Below are positions 9,490 through 17,219 of a stretch of DNA of 36,158 bases, piece after piece. The stretch's first letter is position 1; each line of letters begins with the position of its first letter. The stretch lies in the NCBI GenBank assembly GCA_934202525.1, contig CAKPYB010000032.1:1-36158 (forward strand), in the 5' to 3' direction. This DNA comes from an uncultured Prevotella sp. Lineage in GTDB: Bacteria > Bacteroidota > Bacteroidia > Bacteroidales > Bacteroidaceae. The translations under genes and the position numbers were made by a program. The notes under the pieces are model-generated. The model was not told where the DNA came from, searched no databases, and worked only from the letters and a program-made list of their open reading frames with translations.

Positions 9490-10779
9490 ATGATGAAGCA
9501 GAAAAAACATCGAAAGATTCCGGCACTGGCTGCTGGAACCACACTCGTGGCAGCGATGACCCTGATGGCATCCTGCTCCACCGATTATGAAGACCAGATC
9601 GTGTACAACGACATTGAAAAACCGTTTCAGGAAGATTTCAAAAAGGATACGGTGGTTTTCGAAAAGTTGCCGGCAGAACGGGCTAAACACATCCTGAATC
9701 TATCTGACCCATCAACTGAAATCGTAGACAAACCGGATTACACCTTCCAGACTGACAACCTCATCAATGTTAAGAAATCTACTGAGGACGAATCGCTCGT
9801 CATCACCAGTTGGTCGGCAAAACCAGTCTCTAACGTAACACTCGAGATGTATATCCCGGAAGTGGATGAATACATTCCGGTGGCGTTCATTAAATCCATT
9901 CCCGCCTTCTCCCGCTTCTCCTTCAAGCCATCATTCGTTGGCAGACGGAATATCTGGAAAAAGAAAAACGGAAACTTCGTGAGTTTCACCTGCCCGTATC
10001 TCGACCTTAACAGGATGAAGACACGTCTCGTGAGCGATGATGAGCACTTCAAGATGCTCCAGAAGATTGACGCCAGATGGACCTGCAGTTTCTCCAACTA
10101 CGGGTGGACTCCAGAGGTTGGAGAATCGCACAAGTTCCGTGAAATGAAACCTATCTACGCCCGCGAATGGGTGGTGATTGTCACCAACTACACCTATATG
10201 ATGACCACTCCGGAATATAAGTATGTGATGGCAAACTTCAAGAAGGTGATGGGCGGCGATCTCTACGACAACAATAAAGTAACGTTCACTGCCGAGAAAT
10301 ACCAGAGCGAAATGGAAAGATTCAAGGCACAGAAAAACTTCGTGCTCGGACAGTCTAGTCCGGCATACGGTGGATTGGGCGGCGGCTACATCTGGACCGT
10401 TACCGACTGGAACTTCTATGGCCATTATGGTTCGTTCAGCGGATGGGAAGCTATCTCCCACGAGCATATGCACTGCATGGACTATAGTCACGACAGCAAT
10501 ATGACGTATCCAGCCAAAACACCGGAAGGCGTCAACGTAGGATGGCCGGAATTTATCTGGCAGCTGCACATGTGGCTGAGCCATAAGGGCGATCTCCCTT
10601 ATACCGACCGCAATCTGCTGGGCTTCCACAAAGAGGAGAATGCCAAGTATCGCGACTGTGGTATCAATGATATCTTCAAGGATGATGCCAAACTGCAGAA
10701 GACCATAGAGGATTTTTACAAAAAGAGCAGACTGGTGAAATATTTCACAGAGAACCCAATTAAAGATCATGCAAAATAA
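9490..10779 (+). CDS. Putative zinc metallopeptidase lipoprotein (HEXXHxxxxxH)
   Basis: This 429-residue protein starts with a lipoprotein signal peptide (lipobox MASCST, acylated Cys near residue 29), so it should sit on an outer leaflet of the envelope. The notable motif is H324-E-H-M-H328 followed five residues later by H334 (HEHMHCMDYSH). The spacing equals the metzincin motif HEXXHXXGXXH, but aspartate replaces the glycine. I do not recognise the family; a zinc-dependent protease role is inferred from the motif alone. The conserved-looking block GWPEFIWQLHMWLSH follows the motif. It has a good promoter at 9414-9445. The next lipoprotein starts 13 bp after its stop, so the two form an operon. 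It sits between two C10 peptidase genes, which fits a surface proteolysis role. Confidence 0.7.
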   Translation: MMKQKKHRKIPALAAGTTLVAAMTLMASCSTDYEDQIVYNDIEKPFQEDFKKDTVVFEKLPAERAKHILNLSDPSTEIVDKPDYTFQTDNLINVKKSTEDESLVITSWSAKPVSNVTLEMYIPEVDEYIPVAFIKSIPAFSRFSFKPSFVGRRNIWKKKNGNFVSFTCPYLDLNRMKTRLVSDDEHFKMLQKIDARWTCSFSNYGWTPEVGESHKFREMKPIYAREWVVIVTNYTYMMTTPEYKYVMANFKKVMGGDLYDNNKVTFTAEKYQSEMERFKAQKNFVLGQSSPAYGGLGGGYIWTVTDWNFYGHYGSFSGWEAISHEHMHCMDYSHDSNMTYPAKTPEGVNVGWPEFIWQLHMWLSHKGDLPYTDRNLLGFHKEENAKYRDCGINDIFKDDAKLQKTIEDFYKKSRLVKYFTENPIKDHAK

Positions 10780-10792
10780 AGGAGGAAACTAT

Positions 10793-11851
10793 ATGAGAAA
10801 AAATATGATCATGATAGGAGCAGGAATGATGCTGGCTTTAGCTTCCTGCGATAAGACAGAAATACGTGAGATAACGGAAGACAGAGTGGTACCGCAACCG
10901 GTAGATACCATCAAGGTGGCAGATCATTTCTATCTGGACGGACATCTTTCCCGCACAGCCGAAGATTTAGGTGGCAGACCGCTGGATGCAGCCAACCTCT
11001 TTAACGATGGCGAAGAGTTGTATGTGGCGAATTTTGCAGGCAAGTGTGTTGATGTCTTCGATGCCGAAACGTTGGAATTCAAGCGCAGCATGAGCAACGG
11101 CGACCGCACGCTGGCACGCGATGTTTATGCAGAAGGCGACCATCTCTTTGTGGCTGCCGGCGAAAATCAGGAGGTACAGATCTTCGACAGGAAAACGGGC
11201 AAATATCTCAGCCGCCTGGGCACAGGTTCCTGGCCAGCCAGCATGATTTCGAAGGTGGGCTGTGTTTGCGCAACCCCTCGTCTTGTCTTCGTGCGCGACT
11301 CAAAGTATACCAACATCCGAGTCTTCGACCGCGAGGCGCTGAACTTGGAGGCAGCAAACAACAATAAGGTATTTGCCAAGCTCAGTACGGGTGGCGATTT
11401 CATTGGTAGCAAGGATGAGCCGCTGGGAGAATCCTACGATATGGAGGTGATTGGCGATTCGCTCTATGCCTTCATCCCTCGCACGGGAACCATCTATTCA
11501 TGGAAAGTAGAAGACATCATCCAGCAAAAGGATTATGCCCCGCTCAAGGTTTCCCGTTCTCAGGAGTTCAAGCTACGTTCCATTTCAAAGACCGGTGACA
11601 AGGATAAGTTCTTCGTATCAATGTTGAAGGACGGCAAGATACAGTTGGCAGAATACAGTCTCGCCGATTTCCAGGCAAGAAACTTTGCCAATCCGTTGCG
11701 CTGTTTCACCGCCGATGACCGCGTCCTCCTTCCTTCGCAGACCATCATAGCCTACCAGAAGGAGAAACTGATACTCACCAATGGTGCAAAGTTAGACCGC
11801 TGGGATATCCGCAACAATCCGGCATACGAAATCAAGCCAAGACAGAAATAA
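10793..11851 (+). CDS. Beta-propeller-like lipoprotein
   Basis: I chose the ATG at 10793 (352 residues) over the in-frame ATG at 10769 because GGAGG at 10781-10785 sits at the right distance and the chosen start gives a clean lipoprotein signal peptide (MRKNMIMIGAGMMLALASC, acylated Cys19). The rest is a series of beta strands with repeat units of the YVTN/NHL type, for example LYVANFAGKCVDVFDAETL and LFVAAGENQEVQIFDRKTG, about 45 residues apart. This suggests a propeller that binds a partner or glycan at the surface. No catalytic motif is visible. It lies 13 bp after the HEXXH lipoprotein, in the same operon, so the two may work as a pair. The exact family is unknown to me. Confidence 0.75.
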   Translation: MRKNMIMIGAGMMLALASCDKTEIREITEDRVVPQPVDTIKVADHFYLDGHLSRTAEDLGGRPLDAANLFNDGEELYVANFAGKCVDVFDAETLEFKRSMSNGDRTLARDVYAEGDHLFVAAGENQEVQIFDRKTGKYLSRLGTGSWPASMISKVGCVCATPRLVFVRDSKYTNIRVFDREALNLEAANNNKVFAKLSTGGDFIGSKDEPLGESYDMEVIGDSLYAFIPRTGTIYSWKVEDIIQQKDYAPLKVSRSQEFKLRSISKTGDKDKFFVSMLKDGKIQLAEYSLADFQARNFANPLRCFTADDRVLLPSQTIIAYQKEKLILTNGAKLDRWDIRNNPAYEIKPRQK

Positions 11852-11911
11852 TCGTAGCGTTGTCTTATTTTCAAAATTATTGAATCAATTACCTGTTTAT
11901 TCTGTCAATTA

Positions 11912-14401
11912 TTATTTGCGCATTACCACCTTCTTTCCATTCCGGATATAGATGCCCGGCTGGGTAACTTTGGTAAGTTTGCGGCCATCCAACCCGTATA
12001 CTGCATCAGAAGATGAAGAGGCGGCTGCACTGCCCGTGCCCTGCAATAGAGCCGGCTTCGTGATGCCTGTAGTAGGCGCCTTGCGGTAGAGCGTTATGCG
12101 GCGGTGCAACGTATTGGCATTCCAGCGGTCCAGCCACATGCCGTCACGCTCTATATCTACATGTATCTCGTAGGTGCCCTCTGCCAACTCAGAAAGATTC
12201 ACGGTATGGCGGGTAGAACCCGTAAGATCCGTATCATTGTTGCGCGGAATGCTCACTCTGCTGATGCTGCTCGTATACGCAGTCTCGCCCGTAGCCACAT
12301 TGACCAGACGGTAGCGCATGCGGGTCTGCAGACTGCCCTGCGTCAGATACTTCATATAGCCCGACATACCCAGCACCAGCTGCGGCTTCTGATCCAGGTC
12401 GAAGTAATGGGAAGGCACATAACTGCCCGCTTCATCCAGGAGTTTCACCGATGTAACGGTCACCCTGCCTTCGTAGTTGTTAGGATATACCTCGAGCAGG
12501 AAATCTTCCGGCACCGGAATCTCGTAGACGCCAGGATTCTTCGTCTCGATATTGTGGTTGAAGCGGAGCTTCATGCGATACTTGCCTGCCTTGAGCTCAT
12601 GAGAGCCGGTAGGGCCCGAATAGGATGTCATGAACCTCACGAGCCACTGGGTAGTATCCATGCGCTGCGCCACCATGTGGATGAGATAGGCATTCGGTAC
12701 CTGATAGGTTTCACCCGCCAGATTTCCCGTGCCCTCCAGTTCCACCTGTAACTCGCCGCGAGCCTGATAGCGGCTCAGGTTAGATACATTCAGCAGAATG
12801 CCTGCCAACTGGCTGCTGTACTGATAGGCTGGCTCCAGCACCTCTGGTTTTCCCGCAAGCAACAGGTGAGGCTTGTTGTCTGCCTGTACCAGCGTAACCT
12901 CGCCACGGTTTACAATCATCGGCACGGAATTGCCATTCACCATCTGCCTCCAGTCTTCCCAAACGCCCTTGTCAGCATCCAGGAGTCGGCGGCCCAAAGG
13001 TCGCAGAGTGTAGGTGCCGTCTGCCAGACCGTCTATCTCATTCAGGTCCATCTTCCACCAGTCATATTCGAAATTGTAGCTGGTATAATAGGTAGCCCAA
13101 GTCAAGACATCCGACTTCCCGAAGACATGCATACACTTTCCGTCCTGCGTAAAGAGTCCGATGCCTATCTGTCCGGTATAGGCGCCTCCGGCATCCTGAG
13201 CCAGATTGCGGGCTCCCACACCTTTGATCTGCGCCGGAATAACCGACTTCACCGTCATTCCTTCACTCGCCTGAAACTGCAGTCCCTGGTCATTGTTCAC
13301 CGACAGCACCACCGGTTTAGGCTGCAGCGGTTCTATCATTCCGTCGTTCGGATGCACGAAGAGCGCTATCTGATTTTCGTAGTAACAGCCGTCGCTGCCG
13401 TAACCTCCGCCCGCCGTCGCTGCCGTATTGATATCGAAATAGCCATTGTCCAGACCAGCCCATCCCCAGTTTACATGCACCAGTCCGTTCTCATCGTAGC
13501 CATCATATAAAAAGGCATGGTCGCCGCCCGTCATGAAGACCGGACAGCCGAGAGACAGTTCCTGGTAGATAGCCTGCAGAAACTCGCCGCCCGGCAGCCT
13601 ATCCTTCTCCAGCTGGCGCACATTGCAGTTGTAATAGTGCTCTAGGGTATTCCATAACTTTGCTTCATCACAGAGGGTTCCGTTCACACCGTAGGTAGCA
13701 TGAGCCAGTTTTCCCAGGTCGCGCATCAGCACGCCTACTGCCTGTGCCTGAGCCTCACTGTATCCTCCACCGCTGTAGGAATCAAGCATGTTGTCCCAGT
13801 CATAATAATCGTATGCCATGGCACCCTCGCCCCGGATCACCCCCTCGGGTCTCATCTTAGGCCAGCGGTGGGCAGAGAGCACCTGTGCCATCGCCGTGAT
13901 GGTACAGCCCGTATAGGTTGGCTTGCCGCTGGTGCTGCTGCGCGGGGTATAATAGTTATAAGGATAATCCTGGCTCCATTCCGCACTGACGAGCGGTTTC
14001 ACCGATGCCTTCGGCGGTTTGGCATAGACCGGCGTCACGCTGATGCTGTCTACCTTCACCAGTTCCACCGCCCGTGCATATCGCTCCAGGAGTTTTTTCA
14101 TCGGAGCCGACATGTTTTCAGCATCCAGCCTTCCCCTGTCGCTATATCCCAGAACCCCGCCTACCCGGTCATCACCCGCCACGATGACAAAGCCTTCGCC
14201 ATCCTGATTATTGAAGAGGTGGAGCGATGGTTCTGAAGTACGGGACCCGCGGCTTTGCACCACCGACGGTCCCACACTTACAGGATTTCCGATAAACTTT
14301 CTTGCCATTGTCTGCGCCTTGTTCACGTCTACCGGTCCGGCATAGACATTCATAGCACATATCGCCGATACGGCTATGGCGTAAAATTTCTTATCCATCA
14401 T
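11912..14401 (-). CDS. Second secreted C10 family cysteine peptidase with GIYIxNGKK-type C-terminal tail
   Basis: This 829-residue protease has a signal peptide ending near residue 21 (VYA), a Spi-type prodomain (about 22-130) and a C10 catalytic domain (about 135-370). The catalytic pair is C166 in YTGCTITAMAQVLSAHRWP and H295 in GGDHAFLYDGYDENG, followed by WGW. A long middle region of beta-rich repeats follows. The C-terminus reads YGLDGRKLTKVTQPGIYIRN and then GKKVVMRK, a short Prevotella-style sorting tail that differs from the tail of the C10 protein at 6595. The gene begins 18 bp after the Omp28-like gene on the same strand, so they are probably cotranscribed. The start could be either of two adjacent ATG codons. 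Confidence 0.95.
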   Translation of the reverse strand: MMDKKFYAIAVSAICAMNVYAGPVDVNKAQTMARKFIGNPVSVGPSVVQSRGSRTSEPSLHLFNNQDGEGFVIVAGDDRVGGVLGYSDRGRLDAENMSAPMKKLLERYARAVELVKVDSISVTPVYAKPPKASVKPLVSAEWSQDYPYNYYTPRSSTSGKPTYTGCTITAMAQVLSAHRWPKMRPEGVIRGEGAMAYDYYDWDNMLDSYSGGGYSEAQAQAVGVLMRDLGKLAHATYGVNGTLCDEAKLWNTLEHYYNCNVRQLEKDRLPGGEFLQAIYQELSLGCPVFMTGGDHAFLYDGYDENGLVHVNWGWAGLDNGYFDINTAATAGGGYGSDGCYYENQIALFVHPNDGMIEPLQPKPVVLSVNNDQGLQFQASEGMTVKSVIPAQIKGVGARNLAQDAGGAYTGQIGIGLFTQDGKCMHVFGKSDVLTWATYYTSYNFEYDWWKMDLNEIDGLADGTYTLRPLGRRLLDADKGVWEDWRQMVNGNSVPMIVNRGEVTLVQADNKPHLLLAGKPEVLEPAYQYSSQLAGILLNVSNLSRYQARGELQVELEGTGNLAGETYQVPNAYLIHMVAQRMDTTQWLVRFMTSYSGPTGSHELKAGKYRMKLRFNHNIETKNPGVYEIPVPEDFLLEVYPNNYEGRVTVTSVKLLDEAGSYVPSHYFDLDQKPQLVLGMSGYMKYLTQGSLQTRMRYRLVNVATGETAYTSSISRVSIPRNNDTDLTGSTRHTVNLSELAEGTYEIHVDIERDGMWLDRWNANTLHRRITLYRKAPTTGITKPALLQGTGSAAASSSSDAVYGLDGRKLTKVTQPGIYIRNGKKVVMRK

Positions 14402-14419
14402 ATCTTAGGTCAAAAAGAA

Positions 14420-15814
14420 TTATCTGATTACCGTTTTCTTGCCGTTCACGATATAGATGCCCGGCTTCAGCTTGCCGTTCACCTTGCGTCCCTGCATGTC
14501 GTAGATGCCCTCCGGTTTCTTCTGTTCCTGAACCAGGTTAGGACGGATGCCGGTAGTGCCATGATTGCGCACACTGCAGCGGGCAGCATTTTCTATCTTT
14601 CCGGTCTTGGTATTGAAGAGCACCGCTGCTATCTCTATCTTGCTGCGGTCGCGGATCACGCTGTATTTGTTTACACCCTCAAAAGTGGTGGAGTGCGTCT
14701 TCACCTCGTCTGCCCGGAAGTCGGTCATCTTCGAGTCCTCCAGTCCGTTGTCCATACCCTGCGAATCTATTGCTACATGGTTGTATACCATGCCCTTAAC
14801 CTGCGACCACCCCTCTACATAGTTGGCAGCATCGGCATAGAACTTCATCTCTTCGGGTGCATCCTTATAACTGTCGCTGGAATACTCGGCATAATTCGCC
14901 TCCTGTCGCCATTTGTCGTCGCTCAGTCCGCTGGCAGTCATCACATAGCCTATGGCAAACGTTTCTCCCTCATCAGGCAACATGCATGGTTCCACCTGGG
15001 TTTTCACACGTATGTTATTACCGGTCTCATCCCATTCTGCATCCACCTCCATGTTCATATAAGTTACCTTGCTCTTTTCTATCTTGAAAGCATCGGTAAT
15101 GTCAAAACCGGCAGCCTTGTTATCACGTGCCACCCATACAGCAGGAACTGTTACGGCATAGCGGTCTATCAATCCTTCATATACCCAACGGGATACTACC
15201 TTGCTGATATCATCAGTTTTGTGAACAGAAACAGCCACTACATCATCGGGATACATACGTGCTATGGCGTCGGTAGCCACCAGTCCGATAGGACAGTGCC
15301 AGCACCACATTCCCGCATAATCTTCTACCAGCACCCGCTTGTGCGGCATTTTGTTGACCGTGCAGCAGGTAAGATAGGCATATCCCGCCGAAGCCTCGTT
15401 ATACTGTCCGTTCACCTGTGTGATATTGAAGAGCACCTCTTCCTTTCCCAGTTTCGGTCCAGGTTTGATAGGAATTTTTACCTCTCGCGTTTCTCCATCC
15501 TTGAGCGGCTGGTCGAAGTTTAACACGAAAGGTCCCTCGCTCACCTGCTTATCTGTATAATAAAAGGTATAGCTGATGTGGGTCACCTCGGTATCGCCCC
15601 AGTTGGTCAGTTTTAGCGGCACCACCGTTTCCGTATCCCCCATTTTCAGGAATACGTTGCCCGGCGTCATAGGCGCCACCGAATTCTTTGCCCAGCAGCC
15701 AATTCTTTCCGCTATTTTCTGCGCCTGTTGCCAGGATTGTGGCCCGGCAGAAAGATGAGGTGGCAATACGAATAAGATTAGCAGCGACACTGCTGTTAAA
15801 ATGGTTCTTTTCAT
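14420..15814 (-). CDS. Omp28-like/thioredoxin-fold secreted protein with CWHC motif
   Basis: This 464-residue exported protein has a signal peptide cleaved near LSA (residue 23). Residues 25-47 look like the first helix of a C10 prodomain (SWQQAQKIAERI). A beta-sandwich region (about 55-150) follows, then a thioredoxin-fold domain with a CxxC motif at C171-W-H-C174 (DYAGMWCWHCPIG). This matches the Omp28-related proteins of Bacteroidales. The C-terminus ends PGIYIVNGKKTVIR, the same tail type as the C10 peptidase downstream. The CxxC suggests disulfide exchange; the cotranscribed C10 protein is a plausible client, which is inference. It is the first gene of a two-gene operon, with an 18-bp gap to the peptidase. 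Confidence 0.82.
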   Translation of the reverse strand: MKRTILTAVSLLILFVLPPHLSAGPQSWQQAQKIAERIGCWAKNSVAPMTPGNVFLKMGDTETVVPLKLTNWGDTEVTHISYTFYYTDKQVSEGPFVLNFDQPLKDGETREVKIPIKPGPKLGKEEVLFNITQVNGQYNEASAGYAYLTCCTVNKMPHKRVLVEDYAGMWCWHCPIGLVATDAIARMYPDDVVAVSVHKTDDISKVVSRWVYEGLIDRYAVTVPAVWVARDNKAAGFDITDAFKIEKSKVTYMNMEVDAEWDETGNNIRVKTQVEPCMLPDEGETFAIGYVMTASGLSDDKWRQEANYAEYSSDSYKDAPEEMKFYADAANYVEGWSQVKGMVYNHVAIDSQGMDNGLEDSKMTDFRADEVKTHSTTFEGVNKYSVIRDRSKIEIAAVLFNTKTGKIENAARCSVRNHGTTGIRPNLVQEQKKPEGIYDMQGRKVNGKLKPGIYIVNGKKTVIR

Positions 15815-15912
15815 CTTGTTTTTCTCGTTAAATAATTACTAATTTTGAGTTTCTGTTTTATTCTGTCATTTCATGGATCACTACGAGTCACGCCGACCCG
15901 TCTTTTCGGCTA

Positions 15913-15920
15913 CAAATATA
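15913..15920 (-). promoter_or_regulatory. Possible -7 box for the Omp28-like/C10 operon
   Basis: The minus strand reads TATATTTG, an exact TAnnTTTG match, about 100 bp before the start codon. The -33 element is not convincing at the normal distance. Confidence 0.4.
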
Positions 15921-16114
15921 CTATAATTTTTCCAAGACAGGGCACGCTTAAACTTTTATTAACAGATATTCGTTATTTTTTCTTTTAAACCGACCGTTCG
16001 CATGTAGTACTGTATAATCTTCAAAGCAAAAAACAGCCTAAAAATTTGGAAGTTACAAATATTCAGCGTATCTTAGCAGATGATAAACTGCACTCGGCAA
16101 AATATTCAAGCAAG

Positions 16115-16147
16115 CTTGATATTCTGCGCTCGTTAGCATTATCTTTG
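16115..16147 (+). promoter_or_regulatory. Promoter of the deleted Rpn ORF
   Basis: CTTG at 16115-16118 and TATCTTTG at 16140-16147 are 21 bp apart, a good Bacteroidetes promoter. The ATG lies 25 bp downstream of the -7 box at 16173. Confidence 0.75.
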
Positions 16148-16172
16148 CAGTACAAATAAAAACATAAAGCGT

Positions 16173-16556
16173 ATGAAACAGGTAGAAGAAAGATACATCA
16201 GCTTGCTGACCGATTTCGGCTTCGACCGCCTCTTCGAGGAAGCCGAGATAGCCAAGTTTACTCCTCAGGAAATGAGGGAGTACGAGACCAGCAAGATGGC
16301 ATATCGCGACATCAAGAATTCCGTAGACACAGCTAAGCGTGAAGGTATAGCTGAAGGTATGGAAAAGGGTATGAAGGAGGGAATGGAATTAGGTATGGCG
16401 AAAGGTAAGCAAGAAGGTCTTGCGGAAGGTATGGAAAAAGGTATGAACCAGCGAAGCCTTGATATTGCCAGAAATATGCTTGCTGATGGCGTTGACCTCA
16501 ATCTGATTATGAAGTATTCCGGTCTTACCCAAGAACAGATAGAAAAATTGAAATAA
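16173..16556 (+). CDS. Internally deleted Rpn family (PD-(D/E)XK transposase/nuclease) protein
   Basis: This 127-residue ORF starts like a full-length Rpn/PDDEXK_2 protein (RYISLLTDFGF, residues 7-17) and then passes directly into the C-terminal part of the same family (RLFEEAEIAKFTPQEMREYE, then MAYRDIKNSVDTAKREG). Full-length members are about 300 residues as I recall, so roughly 200 residues containing the nuclease core are missing, in frame. The tail has the usual Gly/Glu/Met heptad-like repeats (EGMEKGMKEG) and a final helical piece. The reading frame is intact and a good promoter precedes it. It may be a decayed mobile gene or an expressed short form that could bind a full-length relative. 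It cannot be an active nuclease. Confidence 0.75.
   Translation: MKQVEERYISLLTDFGFDRLFEEAEIAKFTPQEMREYETSKMAYRDIKNSVDTAKREGIAEGMEKGMKEGMELGMAKGKQEGLAEGMEKGMNQRSLDIARNMLADGVDLNLIMKYSGLTQEQIEKLK
16350..16447 (+). repeat. In-frame repeat in the Rpn tail
   Basis: A 26-bp segment at 16350-16375 recurs at 16422-16447 with two differences, exactly 72 bp (24 codons) away. Both encode AEGMEKGM. Recombination between the copies would change the tail length without changing the frame. Confidence 0.75.
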
Positions 16557-16578
16557 GATATTATCTTAGAGGTAACAG

Positions 16579-16624
16579 ATAAGAAATTCCCCTGCCTACT
16601 TTCGCAAGCAGGCTGGGGGCTTAT
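16579..16624. other. Hairpin after the Rpn ORF
   Basis: ATAAG, CCCC and GCCT on the left pair with AGGC, GGGG and CTTAT on the right, with small internal mismatches. No T run follows it, so it is not a standard terminator. Confidence 0.5.
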
Positions 16625-16667
16625 ACTTTCCAGGGATTTTGCCTTGCAGCAGATTCCGGGAAAGTAT
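16623..16667. other. Second inverted repeat
   Basis: A 14-bp stem with one mismatch and one G-T pair (16623-16636 with 16654-16667; arms ATACTTTCC and GGAAAGTAT at the base) encloses a 17-nt loop. It abuts the preceding hairpin. It may be a terminal remnant of a mobile element or an RNA structure. Confidence 0.55.
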
Positions 16668-16825
16668 TTATAATGCTATAAAAACAGCACTCCGCTTCAC
16701 TGCGTCGGGCTGACGATTCATAAATAAAAGTAAAAGTTTGAGGGGGCTCTCGCCCGCTGAAACAATTTCGACCTGTATGGTTGAAAAGTTTTATGGTTAC
16801 ATTCAAGCACATGAAGAAGAATACC

Positions 16826-17089
16826 CAAGTGGTTAAGTCAGTTAACTCAAGTGGTTCAGTCAAGAAACTCAAGTAGTTCAGTCAGCGAGTTCAGACGTCT
16901 CTGTTGGCTGATGCAGACGTCTCGATAAGCTTACAGATACGTCTCCGTTAGCCTACGCAGTCATATTTGTAACCTTACGCAGTCATATTCGTAACCCGAT
17001 GCAGTCATATTCGTAACCCTACGCAGCCATATTTGTAACCCCACGCAGCCATATTTATAACCCGATGCAGCCGTATTCGTGAATAAGTT
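16826..17089. repeat. Array of twelve diverged 22-bp direct repeats
   Basis: Twelve consecutive 22-bp units run without a gap. Units 1-3 begin CAAGTGGTTCAGTCA or close to it. Units 4-6 carry the ACGTCTC core. Units 7-12 follow CAGTCATATTYGTAACC. Across the last two blocks most units begin with CAG and end with TACG or GATG, so the 22-bp register is kept although the middle changes. The segment 16804-16825 also begins with CAAG and may be a thirteenth, worn unit. 22 is not a multiple of three, so this is not a coding repeat. There are no spacers, so it is not a CRISPR array. Confidence 0.88.
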
Positions 17090-17173
17090 TTATGTAATCA
17101 TCTATCATCCATCACGATTTGGGGTTATCCCTCACGATATTCTCACTACACATTACCAGATACTACCTGAGGG

Positions 17174-17194
17174 CTGGGGATAACCTATCCCCAG
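17174..17194. other. Small perfect hairpin downstream of the ABC gene
   Basis: CTGGGGATA and TATCCCCAG form a perfect 9-bp stem with a 3-nt loop, about 25 bp after the ABC transporter stop codon on the minus strand. There is no T run, so its role as a terminator is doubtful; it may protect the mRNA 3' end. Confidence 0.45.
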
Positions 17195-17219
17195 AGCATA
17201 AAGAGGTTAGGTCATTTCA

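Larger units (their letters stand above)
15815..16172 (+). other. Intergenic region between divergent genes
   Basis: This 358-bp gap lies between the Omp28-like gene (-) and the deleted Rpn ORF (+). It holds a possible minus-strand -7 box at 15913-15920 and a well-formed plus-strand promoter at 16115-16147. I see no further gene in it. Confidence 0.7.
16557..17219. other. Long gene-free region with hairpins and repeats
   Basis: This 663-bp stretch between the deleted Rpn ORF and the ABC transporter gene contains no gene that I can support. It holds two tandem hairpins (16579-16624 and 16623-16667), the 22-bp repeat array (16826-17089) and a small perfect hairpin (17174-17194). Confidence 0.8.

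Noticed and set aside
11852..11911. Terminator between the convergent propeller lipoprotein and C10 peptidase genes
   Set aside because: Only a weak AT-rich pairing (ATTGAATCAAT) is present and no clear stem with a T run.
14255..15523. A 422-codon plus-strand ORF
   Set aside because: It is antisense to the Omp28-like gene and the C10 peptidase start; its His/Ile/Tyr-rich composition is typical of a shadow frame.
16621..16872. An 83-codon minus-strand ORF downstream of the ABC exporter, a possible peptide precursor
   Set aside because: It begins inside the 22-bp repeat array, covers the hairpin at 16623-16667, has no ribosome binding site and lies about 350 bp from the operon.
16826..17089. 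CRISPR array
   Set aside because: The units are joined without spacers, they diverge in blocks, and there are no cas genes in the window.
17174..17194. Rho-independent terminator for the ABC exporter operon
   Set aside because: The hairpin is perfect but no T run follows on the minus strand, so I list it only as a hairpin.
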